From Acidobacteriota bacterium (GTDB lineage Bacteria > Acidobacteriota > Blastocatellia > RBC074): a stretch of DNA of 64,000 nucleotides. The position numbers and the translations under genes are program-made. Below are positions 40,276 through 49,124 of the stretch, piece after piece. The notes beneath the pieces were generated by a model. That model ran no database searches. It was given only the letters and a program-made list of their open reading frames with translations, and was not told where the DNA came from. How positions within the stretch are numbered: position 1 is the first letter of the stretch; each line of letters starts with the position of its first letter. Where the stretch lies: positions 62,001-126,000 of the forward strand of contig JAHBSF010000003.1 in the NCBI GenBank assembly GCA_019639255.1. The letters run 5' to 3'.

Positions 40276-41461
40276 GTTTCATCCCGGGTATCAGCCGCAT
40301 CGCGTTCCCGGAGTAAATCTTTTTCAGCACGTCTTCGGGCAGATGCAGTCCGTACATTCGCCAGAAGGCGTGGCGGCGGCGGTAGTATTCGATGTAATCA
40401 TCGCGGGTTTCGAGGACGCGAAAATAATAGGTATATTCGCTCGGTTCATAAATGTCTTTGCCGAACAGCACGCGGTCGCCGTATTTGATAAGGAAGTCGC
40501 GCGCCGTATAGGGCTGGCGGCCGAGTTCCGCAAGCACGGCTGCGATGTCTACGTAGGCATTGGGATACCTGTCAAACAACCGCCCGAGTCTTGCGAGGTC
40601 GCTGCCGTGATAGCCGAGGTGCGCGAGGATGAATACGGTTTTCGGATTCTTCGCAATCATACGGTCGCGCTCTTCCATCAGCGTATCGAACGGCGGGTAG
40701 CGATCGGGCGGCCGGGCGCGGCCGGGGAACTGGTTGAGTTCGAGCCAGCGTTCGTTGAACCGGTCGATGGGCTGGAAAAACGGCGGCGGCTCGGCTATGT
40801 GAATAAGCACGGGAACGCCCAGTTCGGCGCATTTCGCCCATAGCGGATCGAAGTTCGGATCGTCAACTTTTACGCGCTCGCCGCCGGCGTACTTCAGATC
40901 CATTCCGAAATTCTTGAATACCTTCAGCCCCTGCGCCCCGCTTTTTATGTCGGCTTCCAGCCGCGCCGCGGCGCGCGCACCATACCCGGGTTCGTTTATA
41001 TCGTCGAAGCGCGGATTGGCGAACACGACGAACCGGTCCGGATAACGGCCCTTGTATGCGGCGATGACCTGTTTGAGCCGATCGCCCGATCCGCCGCTCA
41101 GGTTCACCATCACGCGCAGATTGAGCGAATCCATCTCGGAGATGAGCTTATCGACGTATTCGGGCTCAAGCCTGTTGTGGTGACTGTGCACGTCTACGAA
41201 CGGGAAAGAGGCTCGCGGCCGCGGATTCTCCTCCACGACGAGCGTAGATTTCGGCTCGTATTCTTCAAAGGTCAAGGCGGGCAGCGCAGCGGCCGGGCGG
41301 CGCTGCCCCCCCGGCTGTCGGTCGGATTGCTGCCCTGCCTGCCGGGAAGGCGGCTCGGCGGGTTGCTGCGCCTGCAGGACCTCAAGGGATTGAACGCACA
41401 GCGCCGCGATCAATGCTGCCCGCACAAGCAGCGCCCGGGTGAACTTCGATGAAGTAATCAT
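40265..41461 (-). CDS. Exported amidohydrolase (amidohydrolase_2 family)
   Basis: A 398-residue protein with a signal peptide (RAALIAALCVQSLEVLQAQ, residues 14-32) and a low-complexity Gln/Pro/Arg segment, then a TIM-barrel metal-dependent hydrolase. The first metal motif is FVDVHSHHNR, a second His region HIAEPPPFFQPIDRFNE, then FILAHLGYHG and the late Asp in LFGKDIYEPSEY. It resembles PF04909 enzymes (decarboxylases or hydrolases). The substrate is unknown. The stop comes from the repeat arm (final residues KQER). Confidence 0.88.
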   Translation of the reverse strand: MITSSKFTRALLVRAALIAALCVQSLEVLQAQQPAEPPSRQAGQQSDRQPGGQRRPAAALPALTFEEYEPKSTLVVEENPRPRASFPFVDVHSHHNRLEPEYVDKLISEMDSLNLRVMVNLSGGSGDRLKQVIAAYKGRYPDRFVVFANPRFDDINEPGYGARAAARLEADIKSGAQGLKVFKNFGMDLKYAGGERVKVDDPNFDPLWAKCAELGVPVLIHIAEPPPFFQPIDRFNERWLELNQFPGRARPPDRYPPFDTLMEERDRMIAKNPKTVFILAHLGYHGSDLARLGRLFDRYPNAYVDIAAVLAELGRQPYTARDFLIKYGDRVLFGKDIYEPSEYTYYFRVLETRDDYIEYYRRRHAFWRMYGLHLPEDVLKKIYSGNAMRLIPGMKQER

Positions 41462-41483
41462 ATTGTCTTCCCGACTCTCCGGC

Positions 41484-42506
41484 TCACTTTCCCGGCGCCG
41501 GATCGGCTGCGGGTTTGAATGGTCTGAGCGTGAACACTATGTAATCTCCCCGCTTGCGATATTCGTCCGGTCTTACGGCATCGAGGTTGTCGACCGGAAC
41601 TATCGTCACCACGCGGATCGCCGCTTTGGGCATACGCTGCCGCGTGCGAGCCGCCGCCCCCATCCTGTAGTCGGAGTGGAATGCACCGTTGAAATGCACC
41701 GTAAGCGGACGCGGTTGCGGGGCGTCGTCATAGAGCCGGGCGACGGATTCCGCCATGGTTTCGTCCTTTATGCACTGCGCATGGTAATAGCGTTCTATGA
41801 TCGCCTGCTGTTCGGCTTTCTGTTCTGCGCCCGATGCACCGGCGCCCCCGCTTCCGTGCGCGGTTGGACCGGGGTGGGAGGTCATGGTTTCGGCAAAACG
41901 TTTGTAGTAATCGTCGAGGGGGCAACTGAACTCGCGGGCGAGGTTTGCGCGATCTTCCGCCGGCATCGCGTCAAGCGCGGCAAGCCCTCCGCGCGCAACC
42001 TGCCGCGAAAGCATAGTGGGCGCGTTTGCCGCCACGACGCGCCAGCTATGCGCGCGCGCAAATTCCACGATGGGACGGTAATCGGCGGGGTAGTTGCGCC
42101 AGGGGCGCGATGATTTCAGGAACTCTTCTTCCGAAGTACGGCCGGCGAGGTAATCGTCGATCGCGGCCTGCACATCGCGCTCGAACATCTCCATCGCAAC
42201 GACCAGGTTCGGGCGGCGCCGGGCCAGACCTTCAAGAATCGCACGCTCCAGCCTGTGCGTATTCGGATCGTCGTGCTGTTCGCCCACGAATACAACGTCG
42301 AGCCGCGCAAGTTCGGCAAGCATCGTCTCGAAATCCGTAAAGCGTTTGGAACCTGCGTCGTATACGCGCTGCGGCGTATAACCCGACCCCGAATGGGGCG
42401 AACCGGAAAAATTTTGCGCACCGGCAACTGAATTGTACCCGCAAATTACAACTAAAGAGATTGCAGGCAACGCGAGTGCGGCCATTCGGCCGAAAGGATT
42501 TTTCAT
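41484..42506 (-). CDS. ChaN-like (haem-binding-type) exported protein
   Basis: A 340-residue protein of the ChaN/DUF399 family, some of which bind haem and are linked to iron uptake. A signal peptide (MAALALPAISLVVICGYNS) leads to the conserved core VFVGEQHDDPNTHRLERAIL, VVAMEMFERDVQAAIDDYLA, and PLTVHFNGAFHSDYRMG. The lipobox-like VICG is imperfect because the next residue is Tyr. The start at MKNPFGR is used because the open frame upstream is shadow of yraN. Linkage to TonB-dependent iron uptake is inference. Confidence 0.87.
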   Translation of the reverse strand: MKNPFGRMAALALPAISLVVICGYNSVAGAQNFSGSPHSGSGYTPQRVYDAGSKRFTDFETMLAELARLDVVFVGEQHDDPNTHRLERAILEGLARRRPNLVVAMEMFERDVQAAIDDYLAGRTSEEEFLKSSRPWRNYPADYRPIVEFARAHSWRVVAANAPTMLSRQVARGGLAALDAMPAEDRANLAREFSCPLDDYYKRFAETMTSHPGPTAHGSGGAGASGAEQKAEQQAIIERYYHAQCIKDETMAESVARLYDDAPQPRPLTVHFNGAFHSDYRMGAAARTRQRMPKAAIRVVTIVPVDNLDAVRPDEYRKRGDYIVFTLRPFKPAADPAPGK

Positions 42507-42668
42507 ATGCAACACCGAGATGGAATAATCCATCGCACAACCAGGATTACAGCATTGAGAACACCGATTATCGACGGTTCCGCAGTATACGCCGCGGCAA
42601 GGTCTTTTGCACGCGCCTGCATCGGAACAGGACTCAGACTCAGGGATCGAATAACACGCGGCAAACAG

Positions 42669-43283
42669 ATGATCTGCGGCCATCGGGAGAAGGAGGGAGC
42701 CGGATCCTCGGCTCATATTGCGCTCGGCGCGCTGGGAGAAAAACTCGCCCTCGCCTATCTTGAAGGCTGCGGATACAGGATAGCCGCGACCAATTTCACC
42801 GCGCCCATAGGGCACGGGCGCGACGGGCGCACGATTTCCGGCGAAATCGACATAATCGCGTGGGATGAAACCACCGATCCGCCCACGCTCGCGTTTGTCG
42901 AGGTCAAGACGCGGTCTGACGACGCCTTCGCCGCGCCCGCAGCCGCCGTCAACCGGCGCAAGCAGCGGCGCATCATTCGTGCGGCCCGCCTGTACCGCAG
43001 GCTGTTGCATCTGGATGGCGAGGAACCGGACTACGGCGCACAGGAGCATGACCAGGGGCGCAGCGAACAAGGCAATAGACAAGGCAATAGACAAGGCAAT
43101 AGAATAAGCTATCGTTATGATGTTGTGGGAATTGTCGCCGCGGCGGGACGCGAGGTGCGTATAGAACTTCACCGGGGCTTTTTCGACGAAAGCGCGTTTG
43201 CGCAAAGGAGGCGACGGGAGCCGAACGGGCGACCTGAACGTTACGGAAAGAGACGGCTCCCGCAACCTGTCAGGCAGTCGTGA
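42669..43283 (+). CDS. yraN: YraN/UPF0102 nuclease-fold protein with in-frame minisatellite
   Basis: A 204-residue protein of the YraN (UPF0102) family, restriction-endonuclease-like fold. The core is ALGEKLALAYLEGCGYRIAA, GEIDIIAWDE and LAFVEVKTRSDDAF, giving the D...ExK nuclease pattern. RRKQRRIIRAARLYRR is the typical helix after it. Residues 134-145 contain a QGNR/GNRQ repeat encoded by three 12-bp units, an insertion that is not part of the family core. An earlier ATG at 42507 is in frame but divergent from the family; I chose the one at MICGHREK. Confidence 0.85.
   Translation: MICGHREKEGAGSSAHIALGALGEKLALAYLEGCGYRIAATNFTAPIGHGRDGRTISGEIDIIAWDETTDPPTLAFVEVKTRSDDAFAAPAAAVNRRKQRRIIRAARLYRRLLHLDGEEPDYGAQEHDQGRSEQGNRQGNRQGNRISYRYDVVGIVAAAGREVRIELHRGFFDESAFAQRRRREPNGRPERYGKRRLPQPVRQS
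43068..43103 (+). repeat. In-frame 12-bp minisatellite in yraN
   Basis: Three exact units of CAAGGCAATAGA, each coding for Q-G-N-R. The unit is a multiple of three, so copy change alters protein length but not frame. Confidence 0.93.
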
Positions 43284-43340
43284 GCGGCGCAGGATCAGTT
43301 GACAACCGCCCGGCAATTGGGCTAAAAAGGGAGTCCGTCA

Positions 43341-43413
<73 letters not shown>

Positions 43414-43520
43414 TACGAAACTCCAAAGTGGTCAGCCGTAGAGAGAGCCAACTGGCTCGGTCAAAAGCAAAGGCCTACCGGCTCAGTCAACGTTGAAAAC
43501 TCGACATTGGTCGATACTCG

Positions 43521-43592
43521 TGAATCAACATCGATTGAATCAGCATCGATGAATCAGCATCGATGAATCAACATCGATGAATCAACATTGAC
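43521..43592 (+). repeat. 14-bp tandem repeat downstream of tRNA-Gly
   Basis: About five units of the form GAATCAACATCGAT or GAATCAGCATCGAT, including two direct repeats and a diverged last unit (GAATCAACATTGAC). It is noncoding sequence 110 bp after the tRNA. Confidence 0.9.
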
Positions 43593-43997
43593 GGATCCGA
43601 CACGACGGATCGGAGTTGATAGACCAGACCCCGAGATGCGGCGAAGGCGACAGTCAGAACTTTCGTCCTGACGTTTCTTGAGGCTGCGCCCGCTCCCCGA
43701 GAGTTCGGGCGCGACTCATCGAAACACCAGGCCTTCGCCGCTTTGCCTCGTTCCTCACGCACTCTGGATGACAGGCATTGCCTGTCCCCTGAACCGCAGC
43801 GGTCGCAACCGCTTGAATTCGTTCGGCGCCTGCAAGTGAAAAATGCTGCAAGCCCGGATATGGAGAATCGTTCAGGGTAGTAAGGAAACAGGCCTGAGTC
43901 AGTAAGCGACGATTTACTGGAGCAGCGATAGAAAAAAACAATAACGAACAAAATACGACTGACGGCGTTTCAGCGTACAGGGAAGAAGGAGAACATA
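43593..43997. other. Noncoding stretch near tRNA-Gly
   Basis: No gene called. It contains ACTCTGGATGACAGGCATTG with a short inverted GACAGGCATTGCCTGTC near 43770-43790, a weak hairpin. A minus-strand frame over the stretch is Cys/Arg-rich and looks like shadow sequence. A ribosome-site-like AGAAGGAGA starts the next small gene. Confidence 0.5.
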
Positions 43998-44216
43998 ATG
44001 GAGAGGAAAGCCAAGCTTATAAAGCGAGAGACATTGTCGCCCGAACAACTTGCGCCGGCGCGCAGGGGGCGCAGCCGCCGTCCGGCGCCGAAGACCCCGG
44101 CGAGGAGCGCCTTCGAGGTAACAACCGAATGGCTGAAGCGGCGCAGTGAGGAGACGGCGGGGGCGCGTGAGACTTTTGCCGGGCTGTTTGTCAATTCCGA
44201 CCCTCAGCAAGCCTGA
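43998..44216 (+). CDS. Small basic hypothetical protein
   Basis: A 72-residue protein beginning MERKAKLIKRETLSPEQLAP, with a central Arg/Pro-rich segment (RRGRSRRPAPKTPARS) and a C-terminal helix (AFEVTTEWLKRRSEET). A strong GAAGGAGA lies six bases before the ATG. No family recognised. It converges on an MreB-like gene with a palindromic repeat between. Confidence 0.6.
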   Translation: MERKAKLIKRETLSPEQLAPARRGRSRRPAPKTPARSAFEVTTEWLKRRSEETAGARETFAGLFVNSDPQQA

Positions 44217-44222
44217 ACACAA

Positions 44223-44322
44223 GATTAGAGATAACGGAACAAACAAAAATAGACGAAAAATACGGAAAGTCTGGCGATTTCCGTAATTTCCGTATATTTT
44301 CGTTTGTTCCGTTATCTCTTAT
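44223..44322. repeat. Dispersed palindromic repeat between convergent genes
   Basis: Left arm TTAGAGATAACGGAACAAAC and right arm GTTTGTTCCGTTATCTC are mirror images, with inner words ACGAAAAATACGGAAA / TTTCCGTATATTTTCG. The centre (GTCTGGCG) differs from other copies. Confidence 0.9.
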
Positions 44323-44337
44323 TCCGCGCGGTCCGGA

Positions 44338-45369
44338 TCAGTTTGTCCAGAGGTCGGTTTGAGCGGCGACATCGAGCATTTGCCGGGCGCCGTTGATGAC
44401 GGCGCGCATCGGATCGGGCGCGGTTTTCACCGTAACCCCGGTTTCAGTCTCGATCAACTCAGCCATACCGTGCAGGCGGGCGCCGCCTCCGGTCAAACAG
44501 ATGCCGCTTTCGATAATCTCGCTTGCCGTCTTCGGCGGCAGCGCCTTGACCGCCCGGCCAACCGCTTCGACAATTCGTCCTATAATCGGTTCGAGGCTGG
44601 TTGCTACCTCCTGCCGCCCGACGCGCACCACAATCGGGCGCCCGCTGACGCGATGCCGGCCCTGGGCTGAAAAATCCCCGACGAGGTTCAAACCGCGAGC
44701 GGTGCCTATCTCGCGCGTCAGTCTTTCGGCCTCTCCCTCAAGCAGCAGCACACCGCTTTGCCGCACGACCCTGCGTTTTACGGCTTCGTGAAGATCGCTG
44801 CACGCCGTGCGCAAGGCCGAGGTCGCAATCAACTCGCTTTCGCGTATAACGGCTATATCCGTTACACCGTCGCCTATATCCACGAGCATATGCGCGTGGC
44901 GCGAGGCAACGTCGATCCCGGCGCCTATGGCCGCAGCAAGCGGCTCGGGCACAATCGCCACGGCGGATGCGCCGGCGGCGCGCACCGCTTTTTCGAGCGC
45001 AGCCTGCTCCTCCTGCCCGGCGTCGGTCGGTATGCACGCCAGCACGCGCGGCCGCGCCCACCCAAACCGGCTCGCCCGATGTATGAGCGGCTCGAGCAGC
45101 GATACCGTCGCATCCAGATCGGCCACAACGCCCGCGCGCAGCGGCGATACACGCCGGCGGCGCCCCTCGTCGGCAAGCGCGGCCGCACGCACGCCCACGG
45201 CCGCTACTTCCCCCGTCACCCGGTCTATCGCAACGAGCGAAGGCTCATCCGCTATGAGTCCGCGCCCGCGCGCGTAAAGCCGCGTGTTGGCAGTCCCGAG
45301 ATCTATCGCAATATCCGGCGCAGACAAAAGTCCGCGCAACTTTGAAAACGTCGAATATACCGTCTGCAT
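44338..45369 (-). CDS. MreB-like actin-family protein
   Basis: A 343-residue actin-fold ATPase. The phosphate-1 loop DIAIDLGTANTRLYARG (residues 16-32), the connect region PEPLAAAIGAG, phosphate-2 MLVDIGDGVTDIAVI and the adenosine motif ICLTGGGARLHGMAEL match MreB/Mbl. The family organises cell-wall synthesis at the inner membrane. It stands alone, not beside mreC/mreD, and the phosphate-1 Asn (TANTRLY) replaces the usual TANTLVY. It may be a second MreB or an MreB-like protein. The start just before QTVYSTF has GGGAAG nearby; an upstream ATG is possible. Confidence 0.85.
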   Translation of the reverse strand: MQTVYSTFSKLRGLLSAPDIAIDLGTANTRLYARGRGLIADEPSLVAIDRVTGEVAAVGVRAAALADEGRRRRVSPLRAGVVADLDATVSLLEPLIHRASRFGWARPRVLACIPTDAGQEEQAALEKAVRAAGASAVAIVPEPLAAAIGAGIDVASRHAHMLVDIGDGVTDIAVIRESELIATSALRTACSDLHEAVKRRVVRQSGVLLLEGEAERLTREIGTARGLNLVGDFSAQGRHRVSGRPIVVRVGRQEVATSLEPIIGRIVEAVGRAVKALPPKTASEIIESGICLTGGGARLHGMAELIETETGVTVKTAPDPMRAVINGARQMLDVAAQTDLWTN

Positions 45370-45593
45370 TTTTCCGTTTCTTCCCTGCCCGAAATGAACG
45401 GGCATCGCTCCTCGTACAGGATTGGTGAGGTGGGGGAATGCGCAACAAGCCGCCACTATAACCTTTTCATCGCAATTAGCCAAGCGCCTCTTTGCCCCGT
45501 CAACGGTCTCAGTTACAATCACGCGGCGCAACCAAAGTATAGCGCTGAAGAAAAATGCTGAGTCCCGAGCGCCGAGTCAGAGGCATTCTACTT

Positions 45594-45627
45594 CTCAGCA
45601 CTCAGTACTCAGCACCCAGCACTCAAT
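45594..45627. repeat. CTCAGCA heptamer array upstream of xylA
   Basis: About five diverged units (CTCAGCA, CTCAGTA, CTCAGCA, CCCAGCA, CTCAATA) end seven bases before the xylA ribosome site AAAGGAG. Confidence 0.88.
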
Positions 45628-45639
45628 AAAGGAGTCCCT

Positions 45640-46806
45640 ATGAGCAGCCTGCAACCGCGCAAGGAACACAAATTCACCTTTGGCCTGTGGACCGTAGGCA
45701 ATCCGGGCCGCGATCCGTTCGGCGAACCTACGCGCGAACCGCTTTCACCCGTAACGATCGTCAAACGTCTCTCGGAACTCGGCGCCTACGGCGTCAACTT
45801 CCACGACAACGACCTCGTTCCGATCGACGCCTCCGCTACTGAACGCGACCGAATAGTTGCCGAGTTCCGCACCGCACTCGACGACTACGGTCTGTGCGTC
45901 CCGATGGCCACCACCAATCTCTTCTCCGATCCGGCGTTCAAGGACGGGGCATACACCTCAAACGATCCGCGCGTGCGCATGTACGCCGTGCAGAAAACCA
46001 TGCGGGCGATGGACCTCGGCGCCGAGTTCGGCGCAAAGGTTTATGTATTCTGGGGCGGGCGCGAGGGCGCGGAAGTCGACGGCGCTAAGGACGCGCGCGA
46101 GGCGCTCAAGTGGTTCCGCGAGGCGCTCAACTTCCTGTGCGAGTACTCGATTTCGCAGGGCTACGGCTACCGCTTCGCGCTCGAAGCCAAACCCAACGAA
46201 CCGCGCGGCGATATTTATTTGCCCACCACGGGCGCGTACCTCGGCTTTATTCCGACGCTCGATCATCCCGACATGGTTGGAGTAAATCCCGAAGTAGGCC
46301 ACGAGCAAATGGCGGGACTGAATTTCTATCACGTAATCGCGCAGGCGATCGAGGCGGGCAAACTTTTTCATATCGATCTGAACGACCAGAAGGGATGCCG
46401 CTTCGATCAGGATCTGCGCTTCGGTTCCGAGTCGATAAAGAACATGTTCTTCCTCGTCAAACTGCTCGAAGAATCCGGCTACGAAGGCTCGCGCCACTTC
46501 GACGCCCACGCCTACCGCAGCGAAGATCCCGAAGGCGTATGGGACTTTGCAGCCGGTTGCATGCGCACATATCTGATCTACAGGGAAAAGGCCCGCCAGT
46601 TCAATGACGACCCGGATATTCAGGCGCTGCTCGCCGAAATCCGTTCAACCGAACCGGGCTTTGAACAAATCCCGCTTGAGTTCACTCCCGAACGCGCCGA
46701 ACAGATCAAGAACCTCCCGCTCGATCGCCGGGAACTCGCAAAAAAACGCCTCCCCTACGAGCGCCTCGATCAACTCATCATCGATCTGCTGATGGGAGTG
46801 AGATAA
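45640..46806 (+). CDS. xylA: Xylose isomerase, class I
   Basis: A 388-residue cytoplasmic isomerase (D-xylose to D-xylulose, often also D-glucose to fructose). It matches the shorter class I enzymes of actinobacterial type: [17 protein letters not shown] near the N-terminus, the catalytic His in [10 protein letters not shown] (residue 55 or so), the Glu/Lys of [10 protein letters not shown] near 185, and the metal ligands in HIDLNDQKG near 245 and [10 protein letters not shown] near 287. The length fits. A CTCAGCA heptamer array precedes the gene and another follows it in inverted orientation. The next gene is an MFS transporter; no xylulokinase is in view. Confidence 0.96.
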   Translation: MSSLQPRKEHKFTFGLWTVGNPGRDPFGEPTREPLSPVTIVKRLSELGAYGVNFHDNDLVPIDASATERDRIVAEFRTALDDYGLCVPMATTNLFSDPAFKDGAYTSNDPRVRMYAVQKTMRAMDLGAEFGAKVYVFWGGREGAEVDGAKDAREALKWFREALNFLCEYSISQGYGYRFALEAKPNEPRGDIYLPTTGAYLGFIPTLDHPDMVGVNPEVGHEQMAGLNFYHVIAQAIEAGKLFHIDLNDQKGCRFDQDLRFGSESIKNMFFLVKLLEESGYEGSRHFDAHAYRSEDPEGVWDFAAGCMRTYLIYREKARQFNDDPDIQALLAEIRSTEPGFEQIPLEFTPERAEQIKNLPLDRRELAKKRLPYERLDQLIIDLLMGVR

Positions 46807-46815
46807 GAAGAAGAA

Positions 46816-46847
46816 AGTGCTGAGTGCTGAGTGCTGAGTGCTGAGCG
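46816..46847. repeat. Heptamer array (AGTGCTG) downstream of xylA
   Basis: Four exact AGTGCTG units, the reverse complement sense of the array upstream of xylA, so the two arrays could pair around the gene. Confidence 0.9.
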
Positions 46848-46888
46848 TCGGAGAGAAACGTTGCTCGTATGACAGGAGAGCCATCCGA

Positions 46889-48310
46889 ATGAACAATCCG
46901 AATACGGCCGAATCGGGGCAGAATCCGGAACTCAGAACTCAGCACTCAGCACTCAGCACTTCCCCCTCGCACTCAGAACTCAGCGCTTCCCCTTCCCCCT
47001 CGGCGCCCAATACCCAGGACACCTCGCCCGTGACGCGCCGCGAGATTTTCGGCTGGTGCATGTACGACGTAGCCGATTCCGCATTCACTACCGTAATCGT
47101 CACGGCGCTCTACGCGCCCTATTTCAGCAAGATAGTTGTGGGCGACCCGCAACGCGCCGACTTTCTCTGGGGACTGGCGGCGTCTGTATCGGAAGTGACG
47201 GTTGCGCTGCTGGCTCCGATACTGGGCGCGATAGCCGATTATTCGGGCAGCCGAAAGAAGTTTCTGGCCCTGTGCGCCGGAATAATTATTTTCTTTACGG
47301 CATCGCTGTGGTTCGTAGGCCCCGGAATGGTTGCACTCGGCCTCGGCCTCTACATCATAGCCAACATCGGATTCGCGGGCGGCGGCGTTTTCATCGACAG
47401 TTTCCTGCCCGGCATCTCCAATGAATCAAACGCCGGACGATTGTCCGGCTTCAAGTGGGCGATGGGTTATGCAAGCGGCCTCGTCGCCACGTTTCTGTGC
47501 CTGCCGCTGTCGCGCAGCATCGTGGATAATCCCTCGTCCGAACAACTCTCCGAAGCGCGCCTGATACCCGTAGTCGTGGCGGTTTATTACGCTATCGCCG
47601 TAATCCCCACGATGATCTTTCTGCGCGACCGCAGCATTCCGCAAAAGCTTCCTCCCGGCGACAACTACCTGACCCTGGGCTTCCGGCAGCTTCGACTCAC
47701 GCTGTCGCGCATCAGGCAATACCGCGAACTGTTCAAACTGCTGATTGCCTTTCTCGTCTACAACGACGGCGTGGTGACGGTGATTTATTTCGCGGCGCTT
47801 TACGCTACGACGACGATCGGATTTACGACCGAAGAAGTAGCGATCATGTTCATTGCGATGAACGTAGTGGCCGCTGCCGGCGCTTTCGGTTTCGGATTCA
47901 TCGCGGACCGCATAGGGCAGAAACGCACGATTTTCATTTCTCTGACGATATGGATCGGGGCCGTAGTGCTGGCTTATTTTTCGACCTCAAAGGAAATGTT
48001 TTACGGTGTTGCGGCTATGGCGGGCATAGGCATGGGCAGTTGCCAGTCGGTGACGCGCAGCCTGCTGGCGCTCTTTACGCCGAAGGAAAACGCAGCCGAG
48101 TTTTTCGGGTTTCTCGGCATCGCCGGCAAAGCTCTAGCGTTTGTGGGGCCAATACTGTTCGGCGTCATCTCACACCAGACCGGCAGCCAGCGCCCGGCAA
48201 TCCTTTCAATAGGCGCATTCTTCGTGATTGGAATGATCCTGCTTTCGTTCGTAGACGAGAAGCGCGGCAAGGAGGCCAGCCGCATTCCGGTCCGCCTCGC
48301 AAACCAGTAA
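46889..48310 (+). CDS. MFS transporter, UMF1/Atg22-like family
   Basis: A 473-residue inner-membrane transporter with about 12 transmembrane segments. FGWCMYDVADSAFTTVIVTA is the typical start of the UMF1/Atg22 family, with PILGAIADYSGSRKKFLAL between helices 2 and 3 and the central loop followed by FGFIADRIGQKRTIF. The substrate is unknown; sugar or amino-acid efflux is conceivable. The first 48 residues are Ser/Thr/Pro-rich and partly encoded by the heptamer array, and a homologous start may lie nearer FGWCMYD. AGGAG lies 11 bases before the ATG. Confidence 0.9.
   Translation: MNNPNTAESGQNPELRTQHSALSTSPSHSELSASPSPSAPNTQDTSPVTRREIFGWCMYDVADSAFTTVIVTALYAPYFSKIVVGDPQRADFLWGLAASVSEVTVALLAPILGAIADYSGSRKKFLALCAGIIIFFTASLWFVGPGMVALGLGLYIIANIGFAGGGVFIDSFLPGISNESNAGRLSGFKWAMGYASGLVATFLCLPLSRSIVDNPSSEQLSEARLIPVVVAVYYAIAVIPTMIFLRDRSIPQKLPPGDNYLTLGFRQLRLTLSRIRQYRELFKLLIAFLVYNDGVVTVIYFAALYATTTIGFTTEEVAIMFIAMNVVAAAGAFGFGFIADRIGQKRTIFISLTIWIGAVVLAYFSTSKEMFYGVAAMAGIGMGSCQSVTRSLLALFTPKENAAEFFGFLGIAGKALAFVGPILFGVISHQTGSQRPAILSIGAFFVIGMILLSFVDEKRGKEASRIPVRLANQ
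46930..46985 (+). repeat. CTCAGCA heptamer array inside the MFS coding sequence
   Basis: Units CTCAGAA, CTCAGCA, CTCAGCA, CTCAGCA, then after an interruption CTCAGAA, CTCAG. Translated as TQHSALST / HSELS in the MFS N-terminus. Confidence 0.85.
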
Positions 48311-48410
48311 AGAGAGATAACGAAACAAACGAAATAAAACGAAAATCACGGAAAAGGTGAATATTTTCGTCTGTTCCGTCTTATTTCGTTTGTTCCGTTA
48401 TCTCTCTTTT
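48309..48410. repeat. Dispersed palindromic repeat between convergent genes, forward orientation
   Basis: Left arm AGAGAGATAACGAAACAAAC and right arm GTTTGTTCCGTTATCTCTC are mirror images. The centre is GGAAAAGGTGAATATTTTCG. The stop codon and last 11 residues of the minus-strand CruF-like protein (KREITEQTK) are inside it. The right flank (CCGAAGTCGTGCGGTTTGAT) matches the outer extension of the copies at 36223 and 57808. Confidence 0.93.
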
Positions 48411-49124
48411 ATCCCGAAGTCGTGCGGTTTGATTCAGGTCGATCAAAAACAATACCGCTCCGACCATCCCGGCCAGCAACAACTTGTAAGCAAAGGCGAT
48501 CACGGTGAAAAAGAGTATGATGCTCAGGCCCACATTGCGCGCCCATAGATTGCGCTCCGGTTGCCTCCCCATAACGGAAAAAATCACGGCGCTCACGACA
48601 AACCATCCCAGAAAGTTCCGCCACGGAATACCGTAATAAACACCATCCTGCTCCCATACCCAGTAGCCGAGTTGATTGGCCGCCAGCGGATCGATTATCA
48701 GGTCTATCGCCGTCATCCACGAAGCGCCCAGAAAGATCCGCCCCCAGACGGGCAAACCCAAAGCCCGAAGCATTTCGCGCACGTAACCGAGCAGCACCAG
48801 CCACGCCGCAATCATCGGCAACGGCACGCCCAACGCCTGCGGCTGCAATACGTCCGTATAACGATACGGACTGAAAAGAAAACCAAAATGCACGCCCACA
48901 AATTCCGAGGCAAAACCTGTGAGCGCACCCGCGACCAACAGCCGCAGGTCTTTCCGCGATGATGTAACTGCAACGATCGCCCCGGCGACGAAAAGAAACG
49001 CCCCTGCCGTCCAGCGCGCATCCTGAGGCGGGCCGCCCAGCAATACATAGGACACAACCCCGCCGCCCCACATAAGCAGATAAAACCCGACAAGCGCGGC
49101 AAACATTGCCTTACGATTTTTCAT
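48381..49124 (-). CDS. cruF: CruF-like carotenoid 1,2-hydratase
   Basis: A 247-residue integral membrane protein with about seven transmembrane helices. GALTGFASEFVGVHFGFLFSPYRYTD, then GVPLPMIAAWLVLLGY and TAIDLIIDPLAAN, match the CruF/DUF422 carotenoid family, which adds water at the terminal psi end group of acyclic carotenoids. It overlaps the upstream desaturase by 14 bp. The C-terminal tail REITEQTK is coded by a palindromic repeat and is not part of the family. Enzymatic activity is inferred from family and context. Confidence 0.85.
   Translation of the reverse strand: MKNRKAMFAALVGFYLLMWGGGVVSYVLLGGPPQDARWTAGAFLFVAGAIVAVTSSRKDLRLLVAGALTGFASEFVGVHFGFLFSPYRYTDVLQPQALGVPLPMIAAWLVLLGYVREMLRALGLPVWGRIFLGASWMTAIDLIIDPLAANQLGYWVWEQDGVYYGIPWRNFLGWFVVSAVIFSVMGRQPERNLWARNVGLSIILFFTVIAFAYKLLLAGMVGAVLFLIDLNQTARLRDKREITEQTK

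Noticed and set aside
43521-43592. Possible CRISPR or iteron origin
   Set aside because: Units are 14 bp, contiguous, and no replication or cas gene is nearby; kept only as a tandem repeat.
43568-43951. A 127-codon minus-strand frame after the tRNA
   Set aside because: Composition is Cys/Arg/Ser-rich and irregular; it runs through the tandem repeat and lacks a ribosome site.
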